A stretch of 64,000 nt of DNA from Colletotrichum lupini (lineage: Eukaryota > Ascomycota > Sordariomycetes > Glomerellales > Glomerellaceae): positions 6,014,001-6,078,000 of the forward strand of contig NC_064678.1 in NCBI RefSeq assembly GCF_023278565.1, given 5' to 3'. The notes below the pieces were generated by a model. That model searched no databases. It had not been told where the DNA came from and worked only from the letters and a program-made list of their open reading frames with translations. The position numbers were made by a program, and so were the translations under genes. Shown here in pieces: positions 47,840 to 59,743 of this stretch (positions within the stretch are counted from its first letter, which is position 1; each line of letters starts with the position of its first letter).

Positions 47840-50563
47840 TCATGGACCGGACGCCTTCCCAAGACCATCCAACAAGTAACAAACCTCCTCAACACCGCCC
47901 GGCATTCTCAAGCCTTTCCAATTTCCCTCAATAATCCTCCGCGATAGCCTCATCACACCCGCAATGTCCTCGAGCGCCACATTATCCTCTTCCGTTCCGG
48001 TACCACGCAGCACAAGGCGAACGTTCCTGTTCAAAACCTGATACTCTGGCACATCCTCCTCTCCGTCCAGCACCAACACAGCAGCCGCGCCAATACCACA
48101 TCTCGGCACCGGACGATACTGCTCTATCGCTGCTTTCTCCCGCAAAGAAATATTCCTCCCCGCTCGCCAAAGGAGAACAGTAGCATCCCGAAGAGCAACG
48201 CAATAGACCCCACTCAACGTTCCAGGCTCAAGCTGCCTCGCCGTACGAAGAACCTTACCCGCTCTCCAAACCGCGCTCTGGTCCTCCGGGCTTTCCTCAA
48301 CTCCATTCATCAATCCCTTGCCGTGAAAATGTTGCGACAGTGGGAGTGATAAACTAGTACCACGAAACTCATCCCCGTCGAGCGACGTCGAGATATACAT
48401 ATGAAGAACTTCATACATCATCTCCGCACCAGGAAGCACCGCCCACCCCGTCGCTCGTAAAGAAGAATGAAACAGTTTGAGAATCGAACCCAGCTCCATC
48501 CGCCGCGAGGATAAAATCATGTCGCTCCATTTTCCGTGGCCGCTGATAGCCTTCAGCTGGCGACATTCTTCGACAAGCACCCAGAGACCAGCATAGAAAC
48601 CTAGAGTGGCGAAAGTCTTGTCCACCTTACTGTGGTTATGGGATCTAGCGACCAGCGTCGGATCACCCATCAAGTCCTTCAAAGACAGTGACGGCGATGG
48701 CGAGGAGGAGACAGAAGAAGAGGAAGGAGGTCTCGTTGCCCCCGGCATCAACCGTACCATCTCCTCCCTCCACTTCGCCGCCGACTCAGCCCTCCACAAC
48801 CCTTCCGGCGCAGGGAGCGAAAGCCTCATGTCTCCGTATCTCGCCATCCCCCTAATCCCATGCACTATCCCGACATGGCTATCCATGATGTACGTAGCAT
48901 ACACCAACCTCCTTCTTCCTTCACGGACAGACCACCTCCGCCAGACATCCTCAAGAGCCCCTTCATCCAGATCACAAAGATTCTGGAGTTGAAAGAGGGC
49001 CTGATCAGTCTCCATAGCCCCTTGGGTATGCCCTCCGTTCTTCATCATCACCTGCATACATCCAGAACAGGCTTCCGCGAATGCAACCTTGCGCTGATCA
49101 CCACTGAAGAAGGCGACGTGCTGCTGCAGGAAGAAGGCCTGGGATAGACTGATGTCGCAGAGGTTCGCGTTGTTTTTCTCCCACTATCAATCTCATTAGT
49201 GAGTGAACAACGACAGGAAGAGCATATGTTTATCCCTCCTCTAAGATGAACAGAGACACAGGAGAAGGCTGAGGAAGACACTCACACACCGAAAAGAAGA
49301 AACCCTCACGACATCCTGCATTGCGTAACCGAAACTCCTTGCCACAACCGAACCAGTCCTGATGGCGCCAACGGCAATCAACGCACCCAACAATTCCGGT
49401 CTCTGCTGATCAAGACGTAGTGTAGGGAAGTGTACCACGTCGATGATCCCGTACTTCGCTGTCGCCGCCGAGGAACAATGTACTGATGATGCTCTCCCCC
49501 AGCAGTCGCGAGCATACACCTCCAAAAGCGCATCGAGCGCCTCCACCGACGGGAAAGCAGCCAGAACAGGTCCAGCGTTTGCACGGGATGTGTTGTCGAG
49601 GATCATACCGACAATAGCGTTCCGCGCCACTGGCGAGATGGATAAACCGACAACATCGCTGCCATTTCCAACACTGAAGCTACCGAAGCAAGGCGTCTTT
49701 GATGTCCAGGATGTTCTCCCTGCCTTCAAACTCTCCTCGTCCGCCGCGAGGTGCGGTCTTTCCATTTCGCTGTTCTCATCACTCGACGGCTCCCAAGATC
49801 CAGTCCTATGGCTTTCCGGCGTCATGGGTGGCGATATGGACATACCGGTCTCGCCGTTCTGCTCTTGCTCCAGCTCCTTCTCCTGTGCCTGCCTCGACCT
49901 ATCAGATGCGATGGCATCCAGCCCCTCCAGCCCAGCCGCATCGAACCGAGTCTGCAGGTACGACAAATCCGACATCGCGATGTTCCACTCCACGCCAAAG
50001 GGGAAGTCATCCATCGTCATCATCGCCGGCGCCGTCTCGTCGAGTGTCTCTTGGTTATTTAGCCGCGTTTGCGTGTAACTTTCCGGTCCAGCCTGGGCCT
50101 CGTCCAAAAAATCAGAACCAGAACCAGAACCAAGGCCACCAACGCAATTCTCCCCCTCAACCTCACATAAACCTCCTCGTCCAACACACCTCGCACAAGG
50201 CTTTCTCTCAGAACACTTTACCTTGGCAGCTTTGCATCCCTTACACGCCGATCTAACCCTCTCGCCCCCATCAACCTCCCTCGACAACTCATCAGCCCCG
50301 TTCCTCTCCCCTTCCACAACAATCAACGCCGTCTCAGACTCAGACCGACTACCACCGCCATCATGAGTGTTTGTCTCATGCCTCCTCAAAACATCCAATC
50401 TGCCAAAACCCTTCCCGCAGACCCTACACGTATACGGCCTCTGCTTAGTATGCACAGATCTGACATGGCGCGCAAGATGCTCCGTACGATGATAGCGGCG
50501 TCGACATCTGGAACACTGGTAGAGAGCCTGTTCCTCACCCCCTACTTCCCTGCCAGTTATCAT
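47840..50563 (-). CDS. Transcription factor with two C2H2 fingers and a Zn2Cys6 cluster
   Basis: Fungal regulator of 873 residues in two exons, 49286-50563 and 47840-49183; the intron has donor GTGAGT, branch CACTAAT and acceptor ATAG. C2H2 finger 1 (about 15-39, YQCSRCRRRYHRTEHLARH) and finger 2 (about 44-67, YTCRVCGKGFGRLDVLRRH) are followed by a binuclear cluster with Cys107, 110, 117, 123, 126 and 133 (CX2CX6CX5CX2CX6C). An acidic Ser-rich linker runs to about 290. The remaining part resembles the fungal_trans domain (DVWRRWSVREGRRRLVYATYIMDSH). This C2H2 plus Zn2Cys6 combination is known in ascomycetes. Its place beside the FAD monooxygenase suggests local control, which is inference. 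Confidence 0.88.
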
Positions 50564-51314
50564 CGTTTATCTTCTTCGAAATCGGCAAGGAAAATGGTCC
50601 AGTCTAGTTGGGATATAGACCCCTGTCGTTGGTTGATTGACGGAGACCAAGGTTCGCAAACGTGAAAGTTTATGAGAATGCCAAGAATAAGCTTATTCGT
50701 CGTCGTCAAAAAGCAAAAAGTCAAGACGAACCACGAAGCTCAGGGATCCTTCACTTCACGGGTGGCACGCACAGGTTCATCAGCTCAACGCAAGTCGGCG
50801 AAACAACCGGCCCCAACCACCGACCACCAACGGACTTATTTCCCCAGGCTCGGCCATCGGCTACCCTCAAACTCCGTGGTCCGTCTATTTCGGACCCGAT
50901 CCGCAGCCCATACAGCGGGACTCGTCGCATACAGCTGACAAGACGCCCACATTGAGTGATTTACACGCAACAATGCAAGCGACAGCGTCCGAGGCGATGT
51001 TACAGCGGGAAGCACACCCGTAGATCTACACCCTACTAGTCCGGAATTCCACAAAACCTATTTCGATCAAACGGGTCACTTGCACGATTGCACCGCAGCC
51101 CATGCAAGAACGGCGTGAATGGATAGCGGACGTTGAATTTTGCGCAATATGTTCCATTGATGCAGAGTACCCTACCGGGTACGGGTATCCTTATTTCTCA
51201 AAGCAAAGAGAAACCTAGTAAACATGTCGAGAGAACTTCTCGACCCCCTATTACATACACATGTAGACGCCCCGCCACACTATCTGCCTAACGCTTCCTA
51301 CCAGACAACATTTC
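50564..51314. promoter_or_regulatory. Promoter region of the C2H2/Zn2Cys6 regulator
   Basis: 751 bases between the regulator start and the end of the next minus-strand gene. Short overlapping frames at 50.66-50.96 kb have no recognisable motifs. Confidence 0.4.
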
Positions 51315-54300
51315 CTAGAACCTTGCCGATGACTTGCGTGGCCCCTTCCCCTTTGCGGCGGATCTCGCGGGCATCGAGCTCGACGGAACGGATCTACCCG
51401 CAGTCGCCGTCTTGGTCGTGCCTCTCGCTGCCGGCACACTCTTCGTCCGCGGGTTGTTCTTGGGGGGCTTGCTTTTCTGCACCCAGCCGGATCCATGCGG
51501 AAGACTACTGCTGTTGTTTTCCTCATAGTCCTCGTCAACATCGTCTTCCGCGTAATTTTCCTCCAGCGGCGAGCTAGGCGGGCTCGAGGATAATGTAACT
51601 ACCTGCGATCCAGGAGGAACCACAAATGGAGAGGCTGTGCGGACCCGCTCACGTAGTCGACGGGGCTTGATGTCCTCCACCTCGACGAGTGATGAGGGCA
51701 CTGACTTAGTCGGCTTGAGATCTGGCAAGTCTGGTGACTTAGAGAGAGTCACTCCCTCTGGCTGGCTCGATTTGGGGAACAGTTTCTTCCGTGCTTTCCC
51801 AAGTTCATGGGGCGACTCATATTCTTCTACCTCATTTTCACCGTCTTCATTAGCCTCGTCGATTTGGCGCATGGCGGCTTCGTATTCTTCATCGCGAGAA
51901 ACAATGGACTTCCGTGACTCTGCCACCGACAATACCTGGGACCTGGATGGGCTCTGTGTGGTCTTCTGCGAATTTCGCTGCGAGGCCGTTTTGAACAGGC
52001 TCTCCAGTGACGGAAGAGAAGACTTCTCGCCCGAGTTCGGCTCAGGTGTGTCATTACCTCTGGTTGGCGTGCTGACCTGGGCTCTCGGAGTCGATGCGTC
52101 CACAGAAGGGGACCCATGACCAGCGTCGCTCATCAGCTGGGTGTCGTCGTCTCCCATATGAAAGCTAAAGTCATCCGGGTCGAGTTGCCGACCACTGCGA
52201 ATGCTACTCACAGATGACGGCGGCGGAATGACCTCTTCAGCGGCAAGTTTAGTAGCCGCATCTCCACTATTATCCGGCGCTGGCGCAACGTTTTCCGCAA
52301 CGCTGTCTTGGGACAGCGGGGACTTTGAAATGACTCGGGGTGTATTGGCAGCTTGCAGCTGGTCGAGCAACTGGCGGGATGGGCTGCTTGTTTTGTGACG
52401 AATGACTGACGGTGACGCATCTTTGCGAAGGCCTGCTTCTTCGATCATGATGCTGATCTCATGACGACGATCCGATGAGATGGAGAGGGCATTGGCATTG
52501 GAGTTCTGAGAGTCGTCGTCTGTTGTCGGCACTGTACTATTGTTTTTCGATTGGCCTTTGGCTCGGGGGGTGGGCACGTCGCCTTCGTTCATACTGTCGT
52601 CACTACCATTCAAGTGTGTATCGAGTTGAATAGACTCATCGCCGTCCGCGGATGCATCAAGACGGGGGTCACTACCCACGACGACTTGAGGCTGTTGTTC
52701 GTCCGTATTAGCCCTGGCTCGACTTCCCTTTGCATCGACTTTTGACTGACTTCCAACTTCACCCACCTCGGACTGACCGGAAATTTCTCCATCAACCTGA
52801 GACGGCTGGCTTTGGCCGTCGTATATGGTTTCGTGAATGACGCTGTCTGTAGGGCCACTTTCGCCCTCCGAGGCACCGGATTTTTCGTTTCTGCCCTGTT
52901 TTGTGTCATCTTCCAGAGGAAACTGTACAATCTTAGGCTCGATCAGTTCTAGATAATTCACGCGTCGATGTCCTTCTTCGAGTTCGTTTTCTGCATCCTC
53001 ATCATCCTCGTCATCATCGGGGGCTTCAAAGCGATCGTAAACTCTCTCCCCAGTCTCTTCATCGTAGGTCTTCTCGGTCCGATCGACGCCTCGATCACGA
53101 TGAGCCAGTATGAATTCAAGATCGGATGCGTCCTCATCATAGATCCTGACGAGAACGCCGGTCAAGCTCACCACTTGGGGTTGCCAGTTGGTTTGTGATG
53201 ACAAGACCAGTTGCTTCCAAGTGACAACCATGCCTAGTTTGGCTTCTCCTGGGCGAAGGTCCGGAAGAGTGGACAGATCGGATGGAAGTGAAGGGAGATC
53301 GTCAATATCCGTCGCCTGGCTTTCCTCACCTGGTATCTTGGTTGCTGGTGGATCGTCAGACGGATCGTCATAGTTAAGTGTCATGTCTCCCTCTTGAGCA
53401 GACTCAACCGCGTCGGAGAAGGTCACACCAAAACTGTCATCGGTTACGCGACGCTTCTTCGACGATTGAGAGTCGGCATTTTCTTGATATTGAGCTTGAT
53501 CGCGCTGTACGCGCTTACGCTTGCCCCCGCGCTTATTCTTCGAACCGAACCATTCTTCCACCTGCTGTTGGGGGTCCCAGCGCTGGACAAAAGGGAAGGG
53601 CGGTTCGGAAAGTTCGACCCCGTCGTGGCAGCATTCTACGGCTCGGTAAGCGATTTTCTCGCGCCATGCTTCGGGATCTTCCTGTACCGATACTTGGGTC
53701 TGTGCGGATTCGCTAGGCTGAGAAGCCCCTTCTGACAGACGAGCGTTGGTGTGAGGCCGGACACCCTTCATCAAATCTTGACGAATCTTGTCTTCGTCAG
53801 CCTTGTTCTTCGGGTTCTTGAGCCCCAAAGATCCCATGAGCATGCGGCGGGCAGCTCCAACATTGGGCTTCATGCGCCGCTGAGAGACAGCTTCTTGCGC
53901 GACAGGGCTCTGTGAAGCCTCCATCATGTCGGCATCAGCAGTTGATGTTTCAACATCTTGAGGTGCCGAGTCGGGTATCTGAAGGGACTTCTCTTGGCTA
54001 GTCTCAGCCGGGCCGTCGGATGCAATAGCGTTCAGTAAGGCTTGCTTTCTTGCCAAGAATACTGCCTGCATCTCAGACATCTCCGCTGGGGAGAACTCTT
54101 CGCTATTCTGAGTCGACGGGGACCTCTTCTGGCCGGCCATTTTCTTGGCAAGTTTGCGCCTCGCATTTCTTTTTTGCGTCTTGCTCAATCCCTGACCGGG
54201 AGGCACATTGGGCTGATCTTGCTTTGTCTGGGTTGCGGCGACTGGTGCTGCTTGTTGCAGCTCCAGGGTTTCGTTGGATTCAAAACGAATCCGTTGGGTA

Positions 54301-56005
54301 GAGAGGGTCTTGCTGGGAAGCTCCTCAGGTTCGGAATCCGAGCTAGAATCTTCGCTGCTGCTGTCGTCTGAAGATGAATCTGACGACGAATCGGATGAGA
54401 CCTCGACGATCGCGGCCTGTTTTGCGGACAACCGGTCTTTTGCAGATGCCACACTTGACTCATCGCTGGATGAATTGTCGGAGCTCGATTCGTCGTCTGA
54501 GCTCGAGGCTTCTTCGTCGGCCGAGTCTGAATTGTCTTCATCCGCAATAGGCCCCCCGCCTCCCGCTTGACTTGATTCGCTGTCGGAATCGTCATCGGAA
54601 GAAGAGGCAACTGTATCATTTTCGGAAGCGTTGCCCATCTCCTCATCAGACTCAGATGTTGCGCCGTCGGAACCTGATTCGGAGTCCGAAGTTGAGATTT
54701 CGTCACTGCCAATCGAAGCACGATCGGCGTATGCATTATGATTCATGGTCTCTGAAGCTTCATCGCTATCCTCATCCTCTTCCTCCTCTTCATCCTGGTC
54801 ATGGGATGTGGCGTGAGAGGATCGAGCAAGTGGGCTCGATTCCCGGAGAACGAGCTCACGCCCCGTGTTCGAGTTCGCGTGTCGGATTGGACTGCTGGAC
54901 AGACTCCTCGCCTGATGGTCCAAAGTCTGCTGGAGGTTGAGACGGGATTCGAATGTCTTGTTCAGTTTGCGATATACTCTAGCGAAGTTCGCGCCGTATC
55001 TCAAAAGCGCCCTTTCGATCGTCGAGACCTGAGCGCTAGGGAACGCGGCTCTCAGTGCAGCAATCTTGTCGAGCGTGTCTAAGTTTAGCTGGAACCTATT
55101 TGACCTTCCTCCAGATCTGACTAGCGCATTGCTCGCTGACGGTACTGGAGAGTCATCAGACGTCTCCAACGAGTGCCTGCTGCTAGCGGTTCCACTGGAT
55201 GCTCTCCTGTCTCTAATGTTTCGCAGCTCTTCGAGAATATCGCCTTCTCGAACGGCGGCATTGTCTTCTCGAAGCATACGAAGCTCATCCTGAATATCAT
55301 CATTATCCGAGTCCAGGCCCTCATCGTCATCGTCGGCGGCGGCAGGCTCAAAGTCGTCCTCGTCTGTTTCAGAGTCGCTGCCTACATCTGCATCGTAGAA
55401 CCGCGTGCGGAGCTGGACGCTCGAGGGATCCTCCTGTGCTCTTGTGGATTCGTACTCCAGCATCGGCCGCTCTGCCTCGGCCTCAGAAGGGGAGTCTTCA
55501 TCTTCGCTGATGTATGTGATTCGAGCCTTCTTTCTCGGGGGAAGACTGACAGTAGGGCGGTCTCGAGGGGCTCTGAGCCAGGGGCGCCCGAAGGCGAGGC
55601 CGTCGACAAGGTGCTTCCCGTCGGCGGAAATCTGGTGTCGCCCGCTGAGTCGCCGTCTTTTCAGGTCGCCGGTAAGGAGGGGGCGAATACTAGTAAGTGT
55701 TAGCTATCGAAAGGCACTTGGGAGTCGATAAATCCGTGAACCTACATGACTTGATCATCGTCCTTAAGCACCTTGGAGACAAGGTGATAGTGGACGCATT
55801 CGAAGCCGTCGCCAGAAGCATCCTTAAGCTCAACGGCGTAGTCCTCCAGGCCCCATTCGCCGCTCTCGAGGGGAACGACATCGTTGACCAGGGCGAGGAG
55901 CTTCGAGATGGTGAGGTCATCGTTGGCGGTGACGTTCCAGAGAAGCTTGACATCGGGCACGGCATGGCGCCGAACCACAAGGCGCAGACGCAAGTCCTTC
56001 TCCAT
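51315..56005 (-). CDS. Large acidic nuclear protein, coilin-like
   Basis: Two exons, 55746-56005 and 51315-55689, give 1544 residues; the 56-base intron has donor GTAGGT, branch GCTAAC and acceptor CTAG. Residues 1 to about 150 form a conserved fungal N-terminal domain (LRLRLVVRRHAVPDVK, VVPLESGEWGLEDYAVEL, IIRPLLTGDLKRRRLSGRHQISADGKH) that looks ubiquitin-like, as in coilin. A CUE-like helical segment is at about 215-260 (LRAAFPSAQVSTIERALLRYG). A very long Ser/Asp/Glu-rich region follows, then a basic KNKRGGKRKR patch (about 805) and a Tudor-like stretch at about 890-1005 (GMVVTWKQL, NWQPQVVSLTGVLVRIY, NYLELIEPKI). The C-terminus is Ser/Pro-rich and basic. Ubiquitin-like plus Tudor-like order suggests a Cajal-body coilin relative; this assignment is inference. 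Confidence 0.75.
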
Positions 56006-56529
56006 CTTCGCCGAGTCGATTGATATCCTGCGCTACGTCTGATCTATTCCATGGAGGGTAGAGCTCGCCGACTGCGTTGTAATGTGATGGGAGTCGATGA
56101 AGAAAATGAATGTGGAATATTACTAAAGGGTGATGCTGGCAAGAAGAAGGGTCGGACGGTGAGAAAGGGACCTCAATCAGAGAGCTCTGTAAAGAAGGCA
56201 ACCGCCCAGGATTGAAAGGGCCTTCTAGGTTGAGTTGACGCGCATGGGGAAAGAGAGCTCCAGACCGCGACTGACGCAAAATTCTGGAAGGTGGGGCCGG
56301 GCCGTTGCGGCGGCTCCAGGGGCGTGTGGAGCCCAAGCTACGGGATGTCTTAGTCAGCAGCCCTCTCACCTCTCCAGGCTCCCGACCTCATTCATTCACT
56401 CACTCACCTTGCTTAATTCAGCCCGAATGATCACCACCACCACCATCCGTGCATGCAGATAGGTAACCCCACTTGGCCGAAAATCTTCCCTGACCAAAGT
56501 CTGTTGGTAAGAACAGCAAAAAGCGAAGA

Positions 56530-56606
56530 TGCGGCCAGTGTGGATTGAACACACGACCTTCAGATTGATTGAATGAAGTTTTCCAAGCCCTCTTTCGAGT
56601 GACCCG

Positions 56607-56637
<31 letters not shown>

Positions 56638-56643
56638 GTCCGC
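56530..56643 (-). tRNA. tRNA-Phe (anticodon GAA) with 41-base intron
   Basis: Minus-strand cloverleaf. Acceptor GCGGACA pairs with TGGCCGC except for one A-G mismatch at pair 5-68. The D arm is GCTCAGTTGGGAGAGC (A box). The anticodon stem TCAGA/TCTGA holds loop CTGAAGA with anticodon GAA. The T arm is GTGTGTTCAATCCACAC (B box), then discriminator A. The intron follows base 37, the standard site, and contains CTTCA, which can pair with the anticodon loop as in yeast tRNA-Phe introns. The spliced length is 73 bases. Confidence 0.93.
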
Positions 56644-56897
56644 CGTTCATCTTCGGGGGTGGGTCTGGTCTCTGGGTCTACTTGATTCCACTGGCGAGCC
56701 ATGTCACTACCACGCACCGCTGGTACTGAGAGTTCTGATGAAGAGACTGAAATAAGTAAACCAAGGTTCTCTTAAACTTTCTCCAGTCTGTTGAGAGGTA
56801 TACTATATGGGGCATATAGAAATCAATATCTTAAGGACATAAGTATCAAGAGAGAGACAGTGGGACTTCGCGGGAGCAGCTGGTTGTTGACTTTATC

Positions 56898-57114
56898 AAA
56901 AAGAGTTCACCACCGGTGTGGCTACATCTCTTGGCGGTTATCGTAGTGCTCATGCTGGAATCGTATGCGGACTCGAACTCGTAGCCAGTCGAATAGGCTG
57001 AAGGGGTAATCGATTGTTGAACCATTCCACAACCCAGCCATTTTGCCCTGACCCCCCGACCTAGAGGGGCGCCTGCTGTTGCTGATGATAGGAATGGGAT
57101 TGAGGGGGTATATA
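56898..57114 (-). repeat. tRNA-related, pol III-type repeat, copy 2
   Basis: Read on the minus strand: TATATA at 57114-57109, CAGGCGCCCC near 57068, an A-box-like TTGTGGAATGGTTCAAC at 57032-57016, a B box CGAGTTCGAGTC at 56981-56970 (closer to the GGTTCGANTCC consensus than copy 1), and GGTGAACTCTTTTT ending at 56898. Distances between the elements match copy 1 within a few bases. It lies about 250 bases from the real tRNA-Phe gene but does not resemble it outside the promoter boxes. Confidence 0.6.
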
Positions 57115-57541
57115 GACTTTGTTTGTGGCATATTGTGTAGACATAGGTGACGACCATCAGATGATTCACTGTAGCTAGGTAGAGTGAGACGCAGGCTGTC
57201 CAGACAGGCAATCATGCACTCGCCCTAACGATTTGAGGAAGGTACCACCTGCCAATATGTGAAAAACAACGCGAGCGGTTTGAGACTCGCAGTGTGTGGA
57301 ATGACTAGAACCTCACCTATGTTGCGCTGTCGACTTGCACTGCTTATAGCGGCATGCTGCTCGCATAACGGTAGAAGCTTCTTGGTAATAATAATGCCTA
57401 TCAAATACAACATGGTATCGTGAAGTGATTGAAATTCCAATAATTGCTTTACAACACAATCATGTTCCCGAGAATGAAACCAAGGGTGAGAATACGGAGT
57501 CCAGGATTGGACATCAGTCTGCGTATAATATGTGGTCAGGC

Positions 57542-59743
57542 TTACACCAAGCTATAACGCTCCACACGGACACCCCGTGACTTCAGGGCGTCCACCGTCA
57601 ATCTTGGGTCCGAGTTGATCACTTCCCTCGTCTTCCGACTGCGATATCGAGCAAAGTTCCACGGGTCATTGCCCGTCCTTACAGCCTCAAGCCTCTCCCA
57701 GTCTGCCGGGTCTTCGCCGAGTCTCGGGTCCTCCTTTGTCGTCTTCTCCGCGGTTGTTGAGAAGAAATGCATAGAGTCAAAGAACCCTGACTCCCTGGCC
57801 ATACGTACCCTCCAACCCTCTGGTAAGGGACCGAGCAGTGCCTCTGTATCCATTAGGCCATGAGTGTACGTCGCTCCTACGACCCTGTACCGTTGGTCCT
57901 CTGAACTTGACGCCGGATCCGGTCGTATAAGCAACGGCGATGGACAACCCAGCAGGACTACAAGCTTGTCTCCAATCTCTGGCCGTGCATGAGATGTACC
58001 CATGTATCCCGTGTCCGTCTTGATGAAGTACCGGTGCCGCACGCGGATGAAGTTGAGCGACTCATGGGAGACTGCATCGCCTTTGGCATTGATGAACTCC
58101 TTGCCGTACAGGTCTGCCGCTTCGGGTACCGTGAGAAGACTGTTGCACTGCGGCCACCTCTCAATCATGTATCCCAACCCGAGAAGAGTGACGAAGGCGT
58201 CTATGGCTCTCTCGTTTGTCGGTGCGTATCGCTCTGTTGAGAGTGCTTCTGCTTCCCAGGTTTTCACGGCGGCGAGAAGACCGTCGGAGTCAGGGGGTGA
58301 CTTTTGACCTACGAACGATACGGTACCGCAGTAGACTCCTGCGGCATCCATGGTTTTGTCGTCATTTATGCCATTTCCGGACTTGAAGCTGACTTCTGCC
58401 GCTGAAGCTCCGGCTGCGTAAAAGATATCGGCATACGGAAGCCGTACTGCTCTATCGACGGGGACGGACCAATCTGGAATCCAGGTAGGCCCATCAATTT
58501 CGCGAGCGTCGATGTTGCAACGGTCAAGGAAGTCCAGCCTCTCCAGACACTCGAGATATGCCTTACAGAACTGGCCATACACCTTCTCAACTGGCAGGGA
58601 ATAGTCCGGGGTGATACGCTCCCTGATCGCCGCCGGAGCAGCCCCCAATGCTCCGTAGATCTTATCTCGGGGATTCGCGCACCCCTTCCAGTTGAGAGTC
58701 TGCAGCTCTCGAAAGAACGGCTGGTTGGAGAATGGCAGCATCACCTCGACAGCGTCAAGAATCAGCCCGCGCACCTCGTTGCTCGGAAGGAACTTCTTGT
58801 CGCTGGCACAAAAGATTGCGCGACGGAACAGAGAGAGCGAGATGCTGTCGGGGCCGCAGAGCATGAAAGAGCGCTCATCAGCTAGACGAACCTCTTGCCA
58901 TACCCAAAGACGCTCGAACCAGGAACGCTGCAACAGGTTCGTGATAGACCGCCAGGTCTGCTCGTCGTATGGAAGCGGCACCGAAGCGCGAGCCAGCTCC
59001 GGGTTACTGCAACCGGGCGGATTCGCCCTCCACGCCCCGCGCTCGGTGTAGACGGCCTGCTCGCCGAGATGCCGCAGAGCAGCCATGGCGATCTTGCTGT
59101 CCTCCCTCTCCGGCCCCAGCCAGACAACGACGTGACTTGCACGGCGGTAGATGTCGCACATGATGTGGACCTGCCTATTGCGCTCCTCGAGATCGGTCTG
59201 ATTGATGCACAGCGCGTCGATCCACATGCGCCTTGGAATATCGCGGTATCGCAGGTGACGAAGGGCCGCGGCGAGGTTCGGCCTGATGCTGAGGCTCGAC
59301 GAGGCCGCGCCCGTGGACGGGGCTGTTGGTTCTAGGACGAGAGCATCTTCTTCGCTGCCTTCAGGGGCCCAGACGTACGATAGACCTTCATACTCGAGCT
59401 TGTTGTCGTCGAAGCTCACGTTTGGGTCGACGCCCGTCACGGGGTGCAGCCAGGATGTCTCGTACGGCTCTTCTGGTTTGTAATCCTTGATGCGCTCGAA
59501 TATGAAGCGACCATCGAGACAGACCCGGACGATCCAGTCTGACGGAAGGGTCTTTTGGATCTCATCGCGACTTGGGGGCAATCTGATTGCGGAAGGCCGC
59601 CGCGGTGCTAGAGCGACATGATGAAACTTGATGCGGATTCTCTCTTGGAAAGTACCGGGCAGAAGCTCGACTACGCGGATTTCCTTTGCGGTCCAGTCAA
59701 GGTCTCGATACTGGTATCTTGGTTTATCAACTGGACTCTCCAT
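57542..59743 (-). CDS. HET-domain (heterokaryon incompatibility) protein
   Basis: Intron-less, 733 residues. The HET domain spans about 119-290, with LSYVWA (usually LSYVWG), the RPNLAAALRHLR stretch, RRMWIDALCINQTDLEERNRQV and IYRRASHVVVWLG. WFERLWVWQEV and DKIYGALG mark the C-terminal edge of the region. HET proteins in filamentous fungi trigger a death response after fusion of unlike individuals, and some act in other defence-like roles. The downstream 440 residues are of unknown function, and no NACHT, repeat or lectin domain is seen. Such genes often lie in variable regions, which fits the nearby AT-rich block. The start is the first ATG of the frame. Confidence 0.92.
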   Translation of the reverse strand: MESPVDKPRYQYRDLDWTAKEIRVVELLPGTFQERIRIKFHHVALAPRRPSAIRLPPSRDEIQKTLPSDWIVRVCLDGRFIFERIKDYKPEEPYETSWLHPVTGVDPNVSFDDNKLEYEGLSYVWAPEGSEEDALVLEPTAPSTGAASSSLSIRPNLAAALRHLRYRDIPRRMWIDALCINQTDLEERNRQVHIMCDIYRRASHVVVWLGPEREDSKIAMAALRHLGEQAVYTERGAWRANPPGCSNPELARASVPLPYDEQTWRSITNLLQRSWFERLWVWQEVRLADERSFMLCGPDSISLSLFRRAIFCASDKKFLPSNEVRGLILDAVEVMLPFSNQPFFRELQTLNWKGCANPRDKIYGALGAAPAAIRERITPDYSLPVEKVYGQFCKAYLECLERLDFLDRCNIDAREIDGPTWIPDWSVPVDRAVRLPYADIFYAAGASAAEVSFKSGNGINDDKTMDAAGVYCGTVSFVGQKSPPDSDGLLAAVKTWEAEALSTERYAPTNERAIDAFVTLLGLGYMIERWPQCNSLLTVPEAADLYGKEFINAKGDAVSHESLNFIRVRHRYFIKTDTGYMGTSHARPEIGDKLVVLLGCPSPLLIRPDPASSSEDQRYRVVGATYTHGLMDTEALLGPLPEGWRVRMARESGFFDSMHFFSTTAEKTTKEDPRLGEDPADWERLEAVRTGNDPWNFARYRSRKTREVINSDPRLTVDALKSRGVRVERYSLV

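Larger units (their letters stand above)
56006..57541. other. Gap with tRNA-Phe and pol III-like repeat copy 2
   Basis: 1.5 kb between the coilin-like gene start and the HET gene end. Besides the promoter of the former it contains the tRNA-Phe gene and the second copy of the pol III-like repeat (separate entries). The rest shows no gene. Confidence 0.6.
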
